Shown: positions 46,741-57,844 of the stretch, in pieces | How positions within the stretch are numbered: position 1 is the first letter of the stretch | How the letters are laid out: each line of letters opens with the position of its first letter | Assembly (NCBI GenBank): GCA_000697055.1 | Contig: JNDT01002388.1 | Coordinates: 62,001-126,000, forward strand | Direction: 5' to 3' | Length of the DNA stretch: 64,000 bases | Origin: Saksenaea vasiformis B4078 | Lineage: Eukaryota > Mucoromycota > Mucoromycetes > Mucorales > Saksenaeaceae | The notes under the pieces: generated by a model | Seen by the model: only the letters and a program-made list of their open reading frames with translations | The model's database searches: none | What the model was told of the DNA's origin: nothing | Translations under genes and position numbers: made by a program

Positions 46741-46996
46741 ATGATTGAACACGTCCTGTTCTATTCAAATATAATTGAACGAATTCTTTTCTGTTTAAAT
46801 ACGATTGAACGAATTCTTCTTCATTTAAATACAACTGAATGCGTTCTTCCCTGTTCAAATACAAGTGAACGCGTTCTTTCTATTTGAATATATCTGAACG
46901 CATCCTGTTGAATAGAGTTGAACGAATTCTTTTCCATTTGGATACAGTCAAACGTATTTTTTTTATTTGAATAGAATTGATCATCTTTATTTGAAT
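46741..46996 (+). repeat. 30-bp minisatellite, about nine copies
   Basis: Four exact-length 30-bp units (46741-46860) are followed by about five shorter or diverged ones (24-29 bp) to ~46996. The core is TTGAACGaaTTCTT followed by a pyrimidine stretch and TTTAAATA or TTCAAATA. Because the period is 30, the first copies also read as a 10-residue protein repeat (IERILFCLNT) in frame with the upstream fragment. Confidence 0.85.
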
Positions 46997-46999
46997 ATA

Positions 47000-47765
47000 G
47001 TCGGTGACGCTCTATCACACCAAAATATATCTGCGCACTGTTTTCAACGCTTCACGAGATTCACAACATTTATCAAGTAAGAGGATCATGGGTATTGACT
47101 GTCAAAGAGGATCGTGAACGGCTGTCCGAAAGAAATCGGCCAGAGAGACCTTTGACAACTAAAAACGCCTGACGTCTAAAACCAATTGTATGTTTCTAAT
47201 AAAGTGTCTCCCCTTTTAAATAAAGAAAAAGGTCACTGCGGATCATCTGCAGATTGGATGTGGCATTTCGCCGTAGTAAGAGGATGTAGTGACTATAAAC
47301 TACACCTCTTGATTGGACTTGTTTCGGAGACATCTGATCGCTACGAAAAATTTATTTTATCTAGAGCAGTAGCGGAAAAGTAGTTCTCTATCCTTTTTAA
47401 TTCCATCAGAAATAAACAGGAGTCTCACCATACTTTCAGTGTTCTCGGTGTATATTGTTTTTATTGATCATCATCCCCAAATACTACATTGGATATAGCA
47501 AATATATGTTGTTACACAAGGAAAACTGAAGAACGATCTCGACAAACTGAGGAAGGATTTCCATTAAGTGCGGTTGGATAGCCGATCTCAGCCTTTGATT
47601 ACTTCATACTTTTCCAAACAATAAAACATTAGCATAGTAATGGTCAGAGTTCTGTGATATGTACAAAACATTACAAAGGTTGATATGCCTTTTTAACAAA
47701 ATGATAAAGAACCCTTCGAGCACGCCGCAGAGGCATCGACGTCCGCGACAGAGACACAGCTGATT
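47000..47765. other. Intergenic, no gene seen
   Basis: Separates the minisatellite from the Fanzor-like remnant. I looked for the missing first RuvC motif (a D-P-G or D-x-G after a hydrophobic strand) in all forward frames and did not find a convincing one. Confidence 0.4.
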
Positions 47766-48670
47766 ATGCGCCCGCCAGAAGCGCACAGAATAACGAGCAG
47801 TGCCCTAAATGACGGTTGTCTCACTCATCGTTTCGCGAGATTGTGCAATAACACTAAGGTATGAGTGTGGTATGGAAGCTATCTAGTATTCATAACTTAT
47901 AGGCCAAATATGCCGATGTCGCGGAGGCAGAGAAACTGCTGAGGGAGAACGCTTTGAGGAACGCGTCCTCAGAGGAAGATGTAGACCGGTGTCACAGGGT
48001 AAGCGTGATGCAGTAACTGGCACCTTTAACGTATCGATTTATGTGTAATTATAGGTCGCACGAGAATGCCGGAAGGCATTGCGAGATTTTTATCTGTCTC
48101 CCAGGGAGCAGCGACGCCGCAGGACGGCGATTCTATGGAAAAACAAGATTTACGACCGCACAGCGACACAGGAATTGAGCTATGTCAAAGAGAGGGATGG
48201 TGTCCCTGTGATGTGCATAGGCAACACAGGGACCGCGGTAAGTAGCAAGATTAACGACTACGCCAGAAGAGGTGGCAAGTGGCTTCGGAGACGACTTCGC
48301 AGACATGCCACAGTAGCAATGGTTGAAGAATTCAGGACTTCTCAGACCTGTCCTTATTGTTTTGGGACAGTGGTTCGGCCGACAATACCATGTACAAAAA
48401 ATGGGAAGACGACAAGAATCAAGAGCAACGGCTCATCTACTTGCTTCAATGTAGAGTGTAAGCCGTAAAGACAAATTCACCACTCATAATCGAGATACGC
48501 TTGCGACCATCAACATTGCTCTGGCAGGTACCAGCTCGATACTGGACGGAGAAACCCTGCTCCCTTTCAGCAGACGTCAACAGAGACATCGCGAAAATAA
48601 AACACTGCTATCGAGAACTTTTAGAGCTTCGAACTTTAAGCGATATTGTATACTATCTGTACCATTCTAA
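47766..48670 (+). pseudogene. Fanzor/TnpB-like nuclease remnant with two introns
   Basis: C-terminal part of an RNA-guided-nuclease-family transposon protein (IS605 TnpB/Fanzor lineage). Exons 47766-47858, 47903-47998 and 48055-~48469 join in phase (introns 44 and 56 nt). The product runs RITSSALNDGCLTHRFARL, a charged helical segment, ALRDFYLSPREQRRRR, VPVMCIGNTG, KWLRRRLRRHATVAMV, EEFRTSQTCPYCFG (first zinc-ribbon cysteines), a basic linker and STCFNVECKP (second cysteines). After a one-base frameshift at ~48465 it continues KDKFTTHNRDTLATINIALAG, the RuvC-III N-R-D motif, to a stop at 48668-48670. The N-terminal half with the first RuvC aspartate is missing, and no acidic residue stands at the expected second site near CIGNTG. 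It is therefore very likely inactive. Confidence 0.65.
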
Positions 48671-49868
48671 AAGGCTGTCAAATTTTCAAGTCTGCAGAAA
48701 TCTTCTCATATCCAGCAGAAGTATTCACCGAGCTTCTGGGAGGTAGCGTAAGAAATGCAAACTAAATAAGAGCTGTGACTCTACCAGATGTCAAGATTGG
48801 CGCACAAAGAGGAAAAACGCTTTTATCTTCTTCGTCTGCAAACTGGCCGTCTGCAGAGGAAATATGAACAGTCGGTCCTCACGTGCGGCTTTTGCTTGTT
48901 CGACTGCGACATGTCAGAGGGCGGATAAACGCACAAAGGGGCACAAAATATTCTCGCGCAAGATGCTTCCAATCGTAAATTGCCTAAGCATACTTAATAT
49001 CGACTCCCAAGTTTGATTTACACAGAAATGAACAAAGTCGAGGAATTGGTGGTTATACTCCATCACAATTTTGTATCATTTCTCACTTATGTACTACACC
49101 AGCAAATGAATGATTTGCAAAGGGTTCATCCATTGAAAGAGATGTCAAATTCTCCCAGTTACGAGAAGCAACGATAACGCAGATGGTACCGACAGTGTCA
49201 GTGTCAATATCCTGTCGGAAAGCAGCAAAAATGTCTCAAGTTAAGGAAGACGTTCCATGGAAGCAAGAACATCGTTTTTTAAGATAAGGGAAATGTCTCA
49301 ATATCTCAACCCTACGAAACGCGTAAGCATGTTTCAAAATAATCCGTATTTAAAGGTACGCATGAATTTTTTTTCTTTTTCTTGGCTCTGTTTTCTTTAT
49401 TACATCCCCGCTACGTACTGGGATTGACTATACATGCAGGATTACTCATGCCTTATGGTTAATTGTTCAGATTCATGGTCGTTAAACTCACAAAGCCGTG
49501 CCGATCCCATCTCGCCCCCCACCCGTTAAGGTGCGGGGTTGGCCGCTGTCGAATGGCAGAAGTGCCCTTCGGGGGTAGGTAAAAGGGCATCAAAACATCT
49601 TTCATCTACTAACTGCGAATGCCATCTTATACTGCTCCAATAAATTATACGTACACTGAGGGCCAAGTTGATGTAAGCAAACATAAAATTTTTTTGTTGC
49701 CAATTCATTAACTGATGACCGTATATTTTATTTTTCTCTCAGCGCAAAATTGGCTCTTCATGGACGCATAATTTATTATAGAGTAGCGTAAAATGTCATT
49801 CAATAAACAGTACTTGGAGCAACGCCCCCCCCAAAAAAAAGGCACATAAACAGTGGATAAAACGTAGA
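48671..49868. other. Intergenic, no gene seen
   Basis: Contains only short frames. A C-run/G-run stretch lies at ~49514-49580 and a dispersed repeat at 49719-49815. Confidence 0.5.
49719..49815 (+). repeat. Dispersed ~95-bp repeat, copy 2
   Basis: Second copy of the repeat at 23361-23458, same orientation, differing by small indels and substitutions. Confidence 0.7.
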
Positions 49869-50921
49869 TTATGATTTTTCTTCAGCAAGGCATTTCTCCT
49901 GTACTTCTATTTGGTCTTCTTTTTCTTTTATATCTAGGTCTTCAGGGATGTACTTGATCCATCTAGATCCTAGCGCGGCATAAAAAAAGACGTAGACATA
50001 GCAGAAAAGCGGCATGATAAAGGAAATATTGATGTTACTGTGATCTTTGATGGTTGCTTGCACCGGGGGAATGACAGCTCCACCAGACACACCCATGATA
50101 ACTATATGTGTTCAGTGAAATTTTCCTACAAAAGGATTTTGACTTACTCCAAGAGGCACCTCGTTTGTAGTTGCGTCCAAGATCCTTCGTAGCCAAAGCA
50201 AAGATACTAGGAAACATGATACTTTCGAAAAAGAGAATGACAAGAAGAGCGTAGGTCGTTGCACTTGTTTTCATAGCAACCACAAATATGTTTGTGACAA
50301 CCGCCGCGGCAGCAAAGACAGCCATTAAATGATCAGGTCTGAACTTACGCAGTAGAGCTGCTCCTACGAAGCGACCTACAGTAAAGCAAAGCTGGCCATA
50401 GGATAAGAGTTGCGAACTGTACGAATCTTTGAAGCCGCCGACCTCAGCGCCATAAAACATAAATAAAGAGGCCACCGAAACTTGAGCACCTGTGTAGAGA
50501 AACTGGGCAAGGATACCCAAGAGCAGGTGAGGAGACGACAACGAGGCACGTTGGATGGCTTGTCCGGATGCTTCGGCTTCAGCCGCCATTAATGCCTCCT
50601 CGTCGACTTCTGGAATACGGGCAAAACAGAAAAGGAGAGCAACGACGAAAACAACTGCATAAAATAAAATGTACGTTTAGGGACTAGCGTTTCTATACCT
50701 ATCCGCCCTCATTACCGCAAGCTATACCAACGTAAGCCCATTTGACATTGTCCAGATTGCCAGTAACTTCGTCATTCCCTCCGAAAAAGGCGTACGAGGC
50801 AACAATAGGTGCAACAGCCGACGCCAAGCCGTTAAAACCTTGCGCAAGATTGATTCGGAATGAAGCCCATTTCCGCGATCCAATGATAGTAATATAGGTG
50901 TTGGCCGCTGTTTGTGATGTT

Positions 50922-50962
<41 letters not shown>

Positions 50963-51538
50963 CAGAAAAGAGAAAGTTTTAACTTCGTCTCCTTACACGT
51001 TTCAAGCGTTGAGAGCCCACAGGCAATGACAAATAAGGATGCAACAAAGCCGCCATACTGACTGGTTATGGCAGAGGGGTAGAAACAGAGTGCGCCAATG
51101 ACATAGAGTAAGAGACCAAAGACAATAGCACGTTTATAACCAAAACGCTTAATAATCATGCCAGCCCTATTATACATAAACCACATTAGGAAGCGGACTT
51201 TCTTTTGTTTTTTTTTCATACACTCACGGCATACTAAAGACAAAGTAAGCGCCAAAGTAGGCGACCTGCATCAACGCCGTTTGTGTTGTTGCTATTGTAA
51301 TTGTTTTTTTTTAAAAAAAAAAGATCAATGGATGATGAAGATGATGACAGGACCCGAAAAGGAACTTACATATATGGAGCACATTTCTGAAATGTTTGTT
51401 CAGTGTGTCAAGTAAGCCATAGCTAAATCCCCAGAGAAAGAAGAGTACTGTCACAAGAACACCCGGCAATAGATAGCTTGGTGTGTCTCCGTCTTTGTGT
51501 CTTAATTTTTCTTTGACACTACAAAGTAGAGTTTTCAT
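49869..51538 (-). CDS. FHS-type major facilitator sugar transporter (6 exons)
   Basis: Membrane permease of the fucose/glucose-galactose:H+ symporter family. Exons 51538-51370, 51291-51228, 51166-50997, 50907-50716, 50654-50148 and 50101-49869 join in phase to 444 residues. The first helix carries the family's hallmark FFLWGFSYGLLDTLNKHF. Helix 2 follows (QVAYFGAYFVFSMPAG), then the loop IIKRFGYKRAI. The join across the third intron restores LSTLETSANTYIT, closely matching the conserved FucP segment. The C-terminal half has YTGAQVSVASLFMFYG, GRFVGAALLRKF and GVSGGAVIPPVQ. About 11-12 hydrophobic segments are visible. The substrate cannot be fixed from sequence. The third intron contains a 35-nt T-run on the coding strand. 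Confidence 0.92.
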
Positions 51539-53931
51539 TGATTAAGGAGAAGCAACCAAATATGCATAGTTTGTTTTTTATACAAATCTCTCACCACAGC
51601 TAGCTCACCTGACGAGCAAGCGTTCCCTTTTCCCGTTGGGATTTTTTTGATCTCCTTGGGAATTACTGTACAACCCAACAGAAGATCGCTTCATCAAAAA
51701 TGCACCAAGATATGGTCTACATCTTCTAGATAACCGGACATGAGCGGCCCCTTGTGGAATCAAAGAAACTCCCACAGCAATACAGAGCTACGTCGCACAA
51801 TAACCTGGAGCATGGGGATACATGTGACCTTTTGGTTAAAAAGTGTTTTCATATTTGGGTTTTCCCAAGGTTTCTATATTTGGTAATGCACAAGATTCAT
51901 ATTGCTCAAGTGGTTAGCATCGTGTCAGAAGAGGCAGAAACAAAGTTCTGGGATGTTTTGGAATCATCTGGGACGTACCGGGAACCGGATTTCCCGTCAT
52001 CTAAACGCCTTATTAAAACCTTCATTTATCAGCTCTAGATGGTACATAGATACGAAAACGGGAAGTTTTAATATGCCAAGGGCAGACCTAGACCACTTGT
52101 CTGGCTATGTCCGTATACATCGGAAACTGGCAGTCATAAAAATTCGATGCTTGTACTCCCACGAAGATTCAATGCTGGCCTTGCTCGACCTGGTCAGTGA
52201 CAGAAATCGATCGTCTCTAGCCAAACTGATAGAGATAGTTTAAAAAGCGCAGGTATCTCGCATTTGGTTTCTTTTAGAATTTCAGTGAGTGATATCGAAA
52301 GGATGCTGCAGACATGTTTCTGTGGTTAGTAGTCGCAGGTGAATGGGTCTGTCTGATGAAATCACTTATGGGGAAGACGTGATACAACGCTTGCAATTGC
52401 TTACAACCTTTTGTCAAGGAATTCAGTGATACAATACTACCAAATACTGAAAGGGGTGATATCTATTGCCTACTATTTATCTGAAAACTGTGAATAGTCT
52501 TTGACGCTTGTCCCAGTGCCGATAAGGATAAAGCGAATGAGCAAGTCCAACACAGGTGCCCAAATCATGCTGCAATCATTACATCAGCTTTCAACTGAAT
52601 AAAACGGTCGTACATACAGCTAGATCCCCCAAGTTCACATCAAAATGCAAAGAGAGAAAGAAATCTGCAGATAGGTAGATGAATTGTTTTCTTAATCTGT
52701 CTTCTGGCTGGCATACTCTTGTAAGTATTAGGTGACCCAGAAACGCAATGTTTGGATATTAATACTGACACATGGTGGTAATATAAAATGACGTATTGTG
52801 AGCCAATTTTTGACATTTGAAGTAATGTAAGTTTAGGCTTTATAAGTAATACTATGATCACAACGGCCATGTTGTTGTATGAAAGCCCTCAAGGAGGCTA
52901 CCTTAGGGAAAACCCGTGCGATAACAGCGGATCCTGTATTTGGGAAGAAGGAGAGAATGATATTCCCGGAAACGGGAAAGCAATGTGTACGCACCGTTTG
53001 TGCAGCTGCTTCATAAGTCCATCAGATCAGCCCGGTTACCTGATTGGTAGGTTAGCTAAAGCCAAAAAAAAAAAAGGAAAAAGGAAAAAGGAAAAGGCTT
53101 GCTGTTGGAAAATTTTGATCTCGTCCATTCCGCAAAGCCTATAAAAGCAATTAAATACTCGAAGACTGGACTACATGTTTACCATTATCCCGTGATTAGG
53201 TTGTCCATTCCAACAAACAAACAAATGAAAATGATTAGTGTGCTGAAACATGGTAGTAAACCCGAAGTGGTTCCGCATTGACGAACTTTTGACGTGCTTC
53301 ATCTACGTAAAATTGAGTATGTAATTCCGCGAGATCATGTACATTACCTTTTTGACATGCCTTGTCTCTTTTCTAGGGTCAAGTTTCGGTTATCTTGTTC
53401 GGGGTAAGTATATAACCCGCCAGGGGTAGGTCCTTGCACGCGACCTCTACGCTAATGACGCGAGAAAGGCACACTCGTACTTGTACAAACAACTGTCAAA
53501 TATGGGGTTATCACTCTTTTTTCTCCGTGGTTCCTTGTACACACAGAATTCAGTTATCAATATAATTAAATCATCAGTAGCAATGTCATATCTCTTCTTA
53601 TCCTACAATCAATATAACAGTATGATTTTTTCCACATACTACGGATGGTAAGTGTCAATGTTTACGTTAGAAGGCTACTCATGCCGATCTTGCCTGCTTT
53701 AACAACGCCGCTAACTCTGTGAAATAAATAAAAAGAAAGACAAAACAAAAATCATCGTCTCTACCAGTGGCATTTATTGCAGCCGTGATTGGGTAAAATT
53801 TGTTAAAAGAAAAATGGAAATATTTCATTGTTTTGAATTGTTTATTGATGGGAAGGGGCACAAAGGGAAGGGGTAAAAGGAAGAGTAAAAAAAAAAAGTT
53901 ATACACAAACAAGAGGGAAACAAAAGGAAAT
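51539..53931. other. Intergenic, no gene seen
   Basis: Left edge holds the transporter promoter. Two overlapping frames at 51754-52243 and one at 52854-53144 lack domains and splice support. A short (A)n(GGAAAA) stretch lies at ~53064-53096. No RNA gene seen. Confidence 0.5.
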
Positions 53932-55045
53932 TTAATTTTTGGTCAGAACGCACGCTTTCTTTTCTCGGCTGTAGACGGTCTGCACCAGGTATTTCTTATC
54001 GTCCACTGCTAAATTGTAGTAACCGTCTTTATCCTGTTGCGATACGTTTCCGAACCATTGTTCCTGAGTCACGCCGTTGCCTGAGCAAAAGTCACCAAGT
54101 TCAATCTTATTTTGGCCGGCTTGAATGATCCAGCCATTGTCGCGAGGGTCTGTCAGCACATCTTGCAATTCATGCGACAAGAGGGTAACAATAGCATCGA
54201 CGGCTGGGTTCTTGTTAGGTGACGCGTTCTTGTTGATCGGCGGTACACATCTGGAGGGGAGAGGGAGGCGAAAGGGGAGGCGAGGAGTCCCTGGTGAGAA
54301 ACAGACGTTTCATTACGTGAAGTTTACCTGTCTGGGCATTGTCCGGGGTAGCCGATGTACACGTACTGGAACTGATCACTGTAACCATTGTAGCCACAGT
54401 TAATCGCACAGTTTGCAGTGTCCTGGACATTTTTAGCAGCAAAAATGATGTAGACGCCGTTATCGTCCAAACGGTTATCCGCAGAAAGAAAACCCGAATT
54501 CACAGCATCAACAACAATTTGCTTATGTGTATTGGTATCTGTAAGATTTAAGCCGTGGCTTCCCGAGTCGGTCAGGGCAGCAGCTAAGTGCAGTGAGCCT
54601 ACTGCCTTGCCATCGTTGCCCGTGTACTCTCTCACTATTTTTTTTTAAAAAAAAAGTAATCAGCTCTAGTTCCGCTGTTCGAGAGAAAAACTTACGGGTG
54701 CTGTACCACGCAGTGTCCGAGACGCGATCCACAAAGTTCAACAAGATATTTTGGTCGTTCGTAGACGATTGCCAATCTCCGTAAAAGATGGCATACACTT
54801 TTTTTTTCAATATACATATACGGTTATGCATGAGTGGATGGAATCGAACATGTGTTTCGAATGATCGTCGTGTGGTTACCATTCACTTGATCACTGAGAA
54901 CTTTGCCACCGGCATTGGTGAATGTATTGCCGTACTGTTTTGCAACGGGTGTCATGCCATTACTGTTGGCGGTTGTCTGCTGTGGTTGCTGTGCGGCGGC
55001 TAAAGTTGCCGAAAGGAACAATGCCCCCAATGACGATAACAACAT
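53932..55045 (-). CDS. Secreted EXORDIUM/PHI-1 family protein (4 exons)
   Basis: Extracellular protein of the phosphate-induced/EXORDIUM family, known in plants for apoplastic growth effects and also present in early-diverging fungi. Exons 55045-54880, 54797-54696, 54634-54328 and 54250-53932 give 297 residues. The start was chosen at the ATG opening a signal peptide (MLLSSLGALFLSATLAAAQQ) rather than the longer upstream frame. Family features: KVLSDQVNVYAIFYGDW (core first strand, restored by using the donor at 54879), WYSTLREYTG, NGVYIIFAAKNV, CAINCGYNGY, YVYIGYPGQCPDRC, a conserved HELQDVLTDPRDNGW helix and LGDFCSGN. Several Cys pairs suggest disulphides. The donor phases agree throughout. 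Confidence 0.85.
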
Positions 55046-56173
55046 TATTCTTGGCGATGGCACAAAAAAAATAGGGAAATTGAGGAAAGGGACCTGAGCC
55101 TTACACCGCAAAAAAAGAAAGATGAGACCAAAGCAAAAGTGAGGAGAGGGGCTAAATGATATTTGATTGGTCGTGAGATTTATTTGTCGCCTAAAATAGA
55201 AGACCAAAGCCCCGTTGAGTGATAAGAGCGAACAAGCAAAAAAAAAAAACAAGGAATTCAGGTAATACAATCATCTTATGTGTCGGGTAATAGAAGACAG
55301 GGGAAGTCAAACTAGGAAAATGACAATAGAAGAGAACAATGGAAATTCCGAAAAAGCGATAATTTCGAGGATATTGCAGTCAAGGATTCGAGAAAGCCAA
55401 AAGAAATTCTATCTCCATGTCAACTAATGTTGTGGAGTTCAGGAACTATTGTCTTTACACGTGTCTGTTTTCAATGTACTTTTTGAACGATTGACGAGAA
55501 TGTTTGTTGGATGGAATGGAGAGTGTTTGTGTTGCCTTACTGAGTTTGAAGGTAAAAAAGGCCACCACCAAAGGTGATAGGCATCTATTTGTTTGTTCGC
55601 TACGTTTTTGCCACTGTTTACACTCCTTTTTGTTATTATGTCAGTTCAATGGTTGGTGTTATCGTTGTTGGCTGTTTGAAAAACAACGGACCCTACATAA
55701 CGCAACAATTCCGAAAGCCGTTTGAATCTTACATAAAGAAAAGTCGATTCAGAAAAGAAAAAGGAGGTCAGACTCTCTCTAAAGCTTTTTTTACCTTTTT
55801 TCATTTTTATCAATTAAAAAATTAAAATAGTAGTTATGAACATATTCAAAACTATTGTTTTATAAATCATATGGAAGAGTTAAACTGTAATCATCGGAAA
55901 AGGAGCAAAAAGCGAGATAGAAAAAGTAAAAAGTGAAAGAAGGTGGTTGGGGGATGGGATTGAACCAAAAAGAGTTACCAGAAGCTGTCCCCTACCCCAA
56001 AGGATGAATCTCCCTAAATGATCATAACTGTTCGTTCCCATCTACTGTTCAGACAAATCCCCCACCACCACCCTTTTTCTCTTTTACTTTTCTCCCACAT
56101 TCTTATCAACTTTCTGTTTTTCTTTATAATCCTCTGAAAGGCCTTTTTTTTGTCCTCTAATTCACATATAACG
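55046..56173. other. Divergent promoter region
   Basis: About 1.1 kb between the divergently transcribed EXORDIUM-like gene and the LEA_2-like gene. A/T runs and pyrimidine tracts (56060-56150) are present; no coding region is supported. Confidence 0.5.
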
Positions 56174-57844
56174 ATGGTGGCAACACAATCTCGTCGACCG
56201 TCGAATATCTCGGCTCAAAGACGTCGTTCGCAACGGAGATCCACTGAAAAATTATCCGTACATCGACAACAGAGACGATCTATACAACAGGATAATCGCC
56301 GACCATCGCAACCAAATACAATTTCCGATGTTCCTCGTCTATCTATTGCTGATCGATTCATGTCGCCTCATTATCAATCCTCGAGTCCGCCCTCCATTAC
56401 ATCCACTTCACAACGAAGACCTACGACAGAAAGCTGTCTCTCGTTTGCTTCTCAAAAAGATTCATTAAGTATTCGTCATGAACGAACGCCTTCATCAAGT
56501 CTCTCGGGTCGAACTCTCCTTAGTCCTGTACCTGGTACTACCAGTCCTAACCCTTCAGATCCTGATCCAGGAAGGTTAACGATTGCAAGCGCCTTTATGA
56601 AAAGTACAACTTCTTTAAATCCACCTGAGTCGACCAGAAGCTGCAGTACAGATCGAACAAGCTCATCCATCCTCGATGAAATGGATCTTGGCAATCACAG
56701 TGGATTTGCACCATGTAAGTTAAATAACATAACCAAATCTCTTTTTTTTCTATTTTCTCATCAATGGTTATTTATAGCCGACCAAGTACATCCACTCGAC
56801 GGCATCCATCGGTCATCACGAACCAGCACGTTACTAGACGCACCTTTACTTAGTATCGATCTTTCACTTTCACCTCATGGCAATGGATTTGATGGGCAAC
56901 GACGTCCTCAGCCTTGGGAAAGCCAGGAAACATTGGTACAACCAAAAAGACCTACCTATGCTGGTTCAGACAAAGAAGAAGCAACCATGACAACGATCGA
57001 TATGAAAATGTCAGAGGAAGATGGTTATTACGCCTCAACTTTGGGAGATTCCGTCAGCGACTGTTCCACTCGACAAGGTGAAGAAGAAAGTATCCCCAAT
57101 GCAAAACGGCCACGTTCTTGGACAGGTGCCGGCGATGATGTCGAAGCACAGGGGTGCTGGATCGGATGTTGCTTTTTCAGTTGCGGTCACCGACCAAGTC
57201 GGCGAGCACTCGAACGACGACGAGACAGACAAATGAAAAAAAAGTCTTGCCAGCGAGGATGGGTGTTTTGTACCTTCATCAGTCTGATCCTTGTTGTTGT
57301 CACTTCCTATATGCTCTGGCCACGCACGCCATTGATGCGTATCGAAGGTGCCAAATTAACCACACCTGCCAAAGTAACCGAGACTCGGCAAGGAGTCATG
57401 GTGGGAAATGTTCAGTTTGAGAGTGCATGGCTAGTAAATGTCACGGTGGACAATCGGCAGAACCATGTACCGACGCATCTAGTGGGAGTCCAGGTCCTAG
57501 CCAAGGACGCCCTGACAGGGTTACTGATTGGCAAGGGTGATAAAGCCGAGGCAACGGTGCTGCCTCCAAATGCAATCTCAACAATTCAACTACCAGTGTT
57601 TGTGGACTATCAGGCACGAGAAGCAAGCGACACGACGTTTGTGAATTTACGCAAGACTTGCACACCCCAACGACAGCAAACTGTCAGCCATAATGGGACA
57701 ACCATCACTGAACAGCCTCCAAGGGAGTCTTTGCAACTCCATTTTTGGATCACACTGCATATATTTGGACTGGATTGGTTTGGGTACAAGCCAACGGTCA
57801 TTGCTACACCGGCTACTGGCGGATTTGCTTGCCCGGTTGCATAA
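56174..57844 (+). CDS. Single-pass membrane protein with LEA_2-like C-terminal domain (2 exons)
   Basis: Predicted 535 residues from exons 56174-56714 and 56778-57844. The start is the first ATG; the frame before it begins at a TTG. The first ~330 residues are basic and Ser/Pro-rich, likely disordered and cytosolic. Next comes a Cys-rich motif (CWIGCCFFSCGH), a basic stretch, and one hydrophobic helix (GWVFCTFISLILVVVTSYML). The remaining ~170 residues look like a LEA_2 beta-sandwich: VGNVQFESAWLVNVTVDNRQ, VGVQVLAKDALTGLLIGKG, LPPNAISTIQLPVFVDY. This is a type II topology, as in several fungal vacuolar or plasma-membrane LEA_2 proteins. The intron is 63 nt, divisible by three and free of stops, so retention would add 21 residues. 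Confidence 0.7.
   Translation: MVATQSRRPSNISAQRRRSQRRSTEKLSVHRQQRRSIQQDNRRPSQPNTISDVPRLSIADRFMSPHYQSSSPPSITSTSQRRPTTESCLSFASQKDSLSIRHERTPSSSLSGRTLLSPVPGTTSPNPSDPDPGRLTIASAFMKSTTSLNPPESTRSCSTDRTSSSILDEMDLGNHSGFAPCKLNNITKSLFFLFSHQWLFIADQVHPLDGIHRSSRTSTLLDAPLLSIDLSLSPHGNGFDGQRRPQPWESQETLVQPKRPTYAGSDKEEATMTTIDMKMSEEDGYYASTLGDSVSDCSTRQGEEESIPNAKRPRSWTGAGDDVEAQGCWIGCCFFSCGHRPSRRALERRRDRQMKKKSCQRGWVFCTFISLILVVVTSYMLWPRTPLMRIEGAKLTTPAKVTETRQGVMVGNVQFESAWLVNVTVDNRQNHVPTHLVGVQVLAKDALTGLLIGKGDKAEATVLPPNAISTIQLPVFVDYQAREASDTTFVNLRKTCTPQRQQTVSHNGTTITEQPPRESLQLHFWITLHIFGLDWFGYKPTVIATPATGGFACPVA

Noticed and set aside
46741..46996. CRISPR-like array
   Set aside because: Units are contiguous with no unique spacers between them; it is a minisatellite in a eukaryotic genome.
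49500..49580. G/C-rich patch as a tRNA or structured RNA
   Set aside because: The C-run and G-run do not fold into a cloverleaf with T-loop or anticodon signatures; no RNA gene is supported. I also found no tRNA B-box-like signal in a cloverleaf context elsewhere in the window.
54824..55270. Longer N-terminus for the EXORDIUM-like protein
   Set aside because: The upstream part of the frame begins at a non-ATG and precedes a classic signal peptide starting at 55045, so the shorter start was used.
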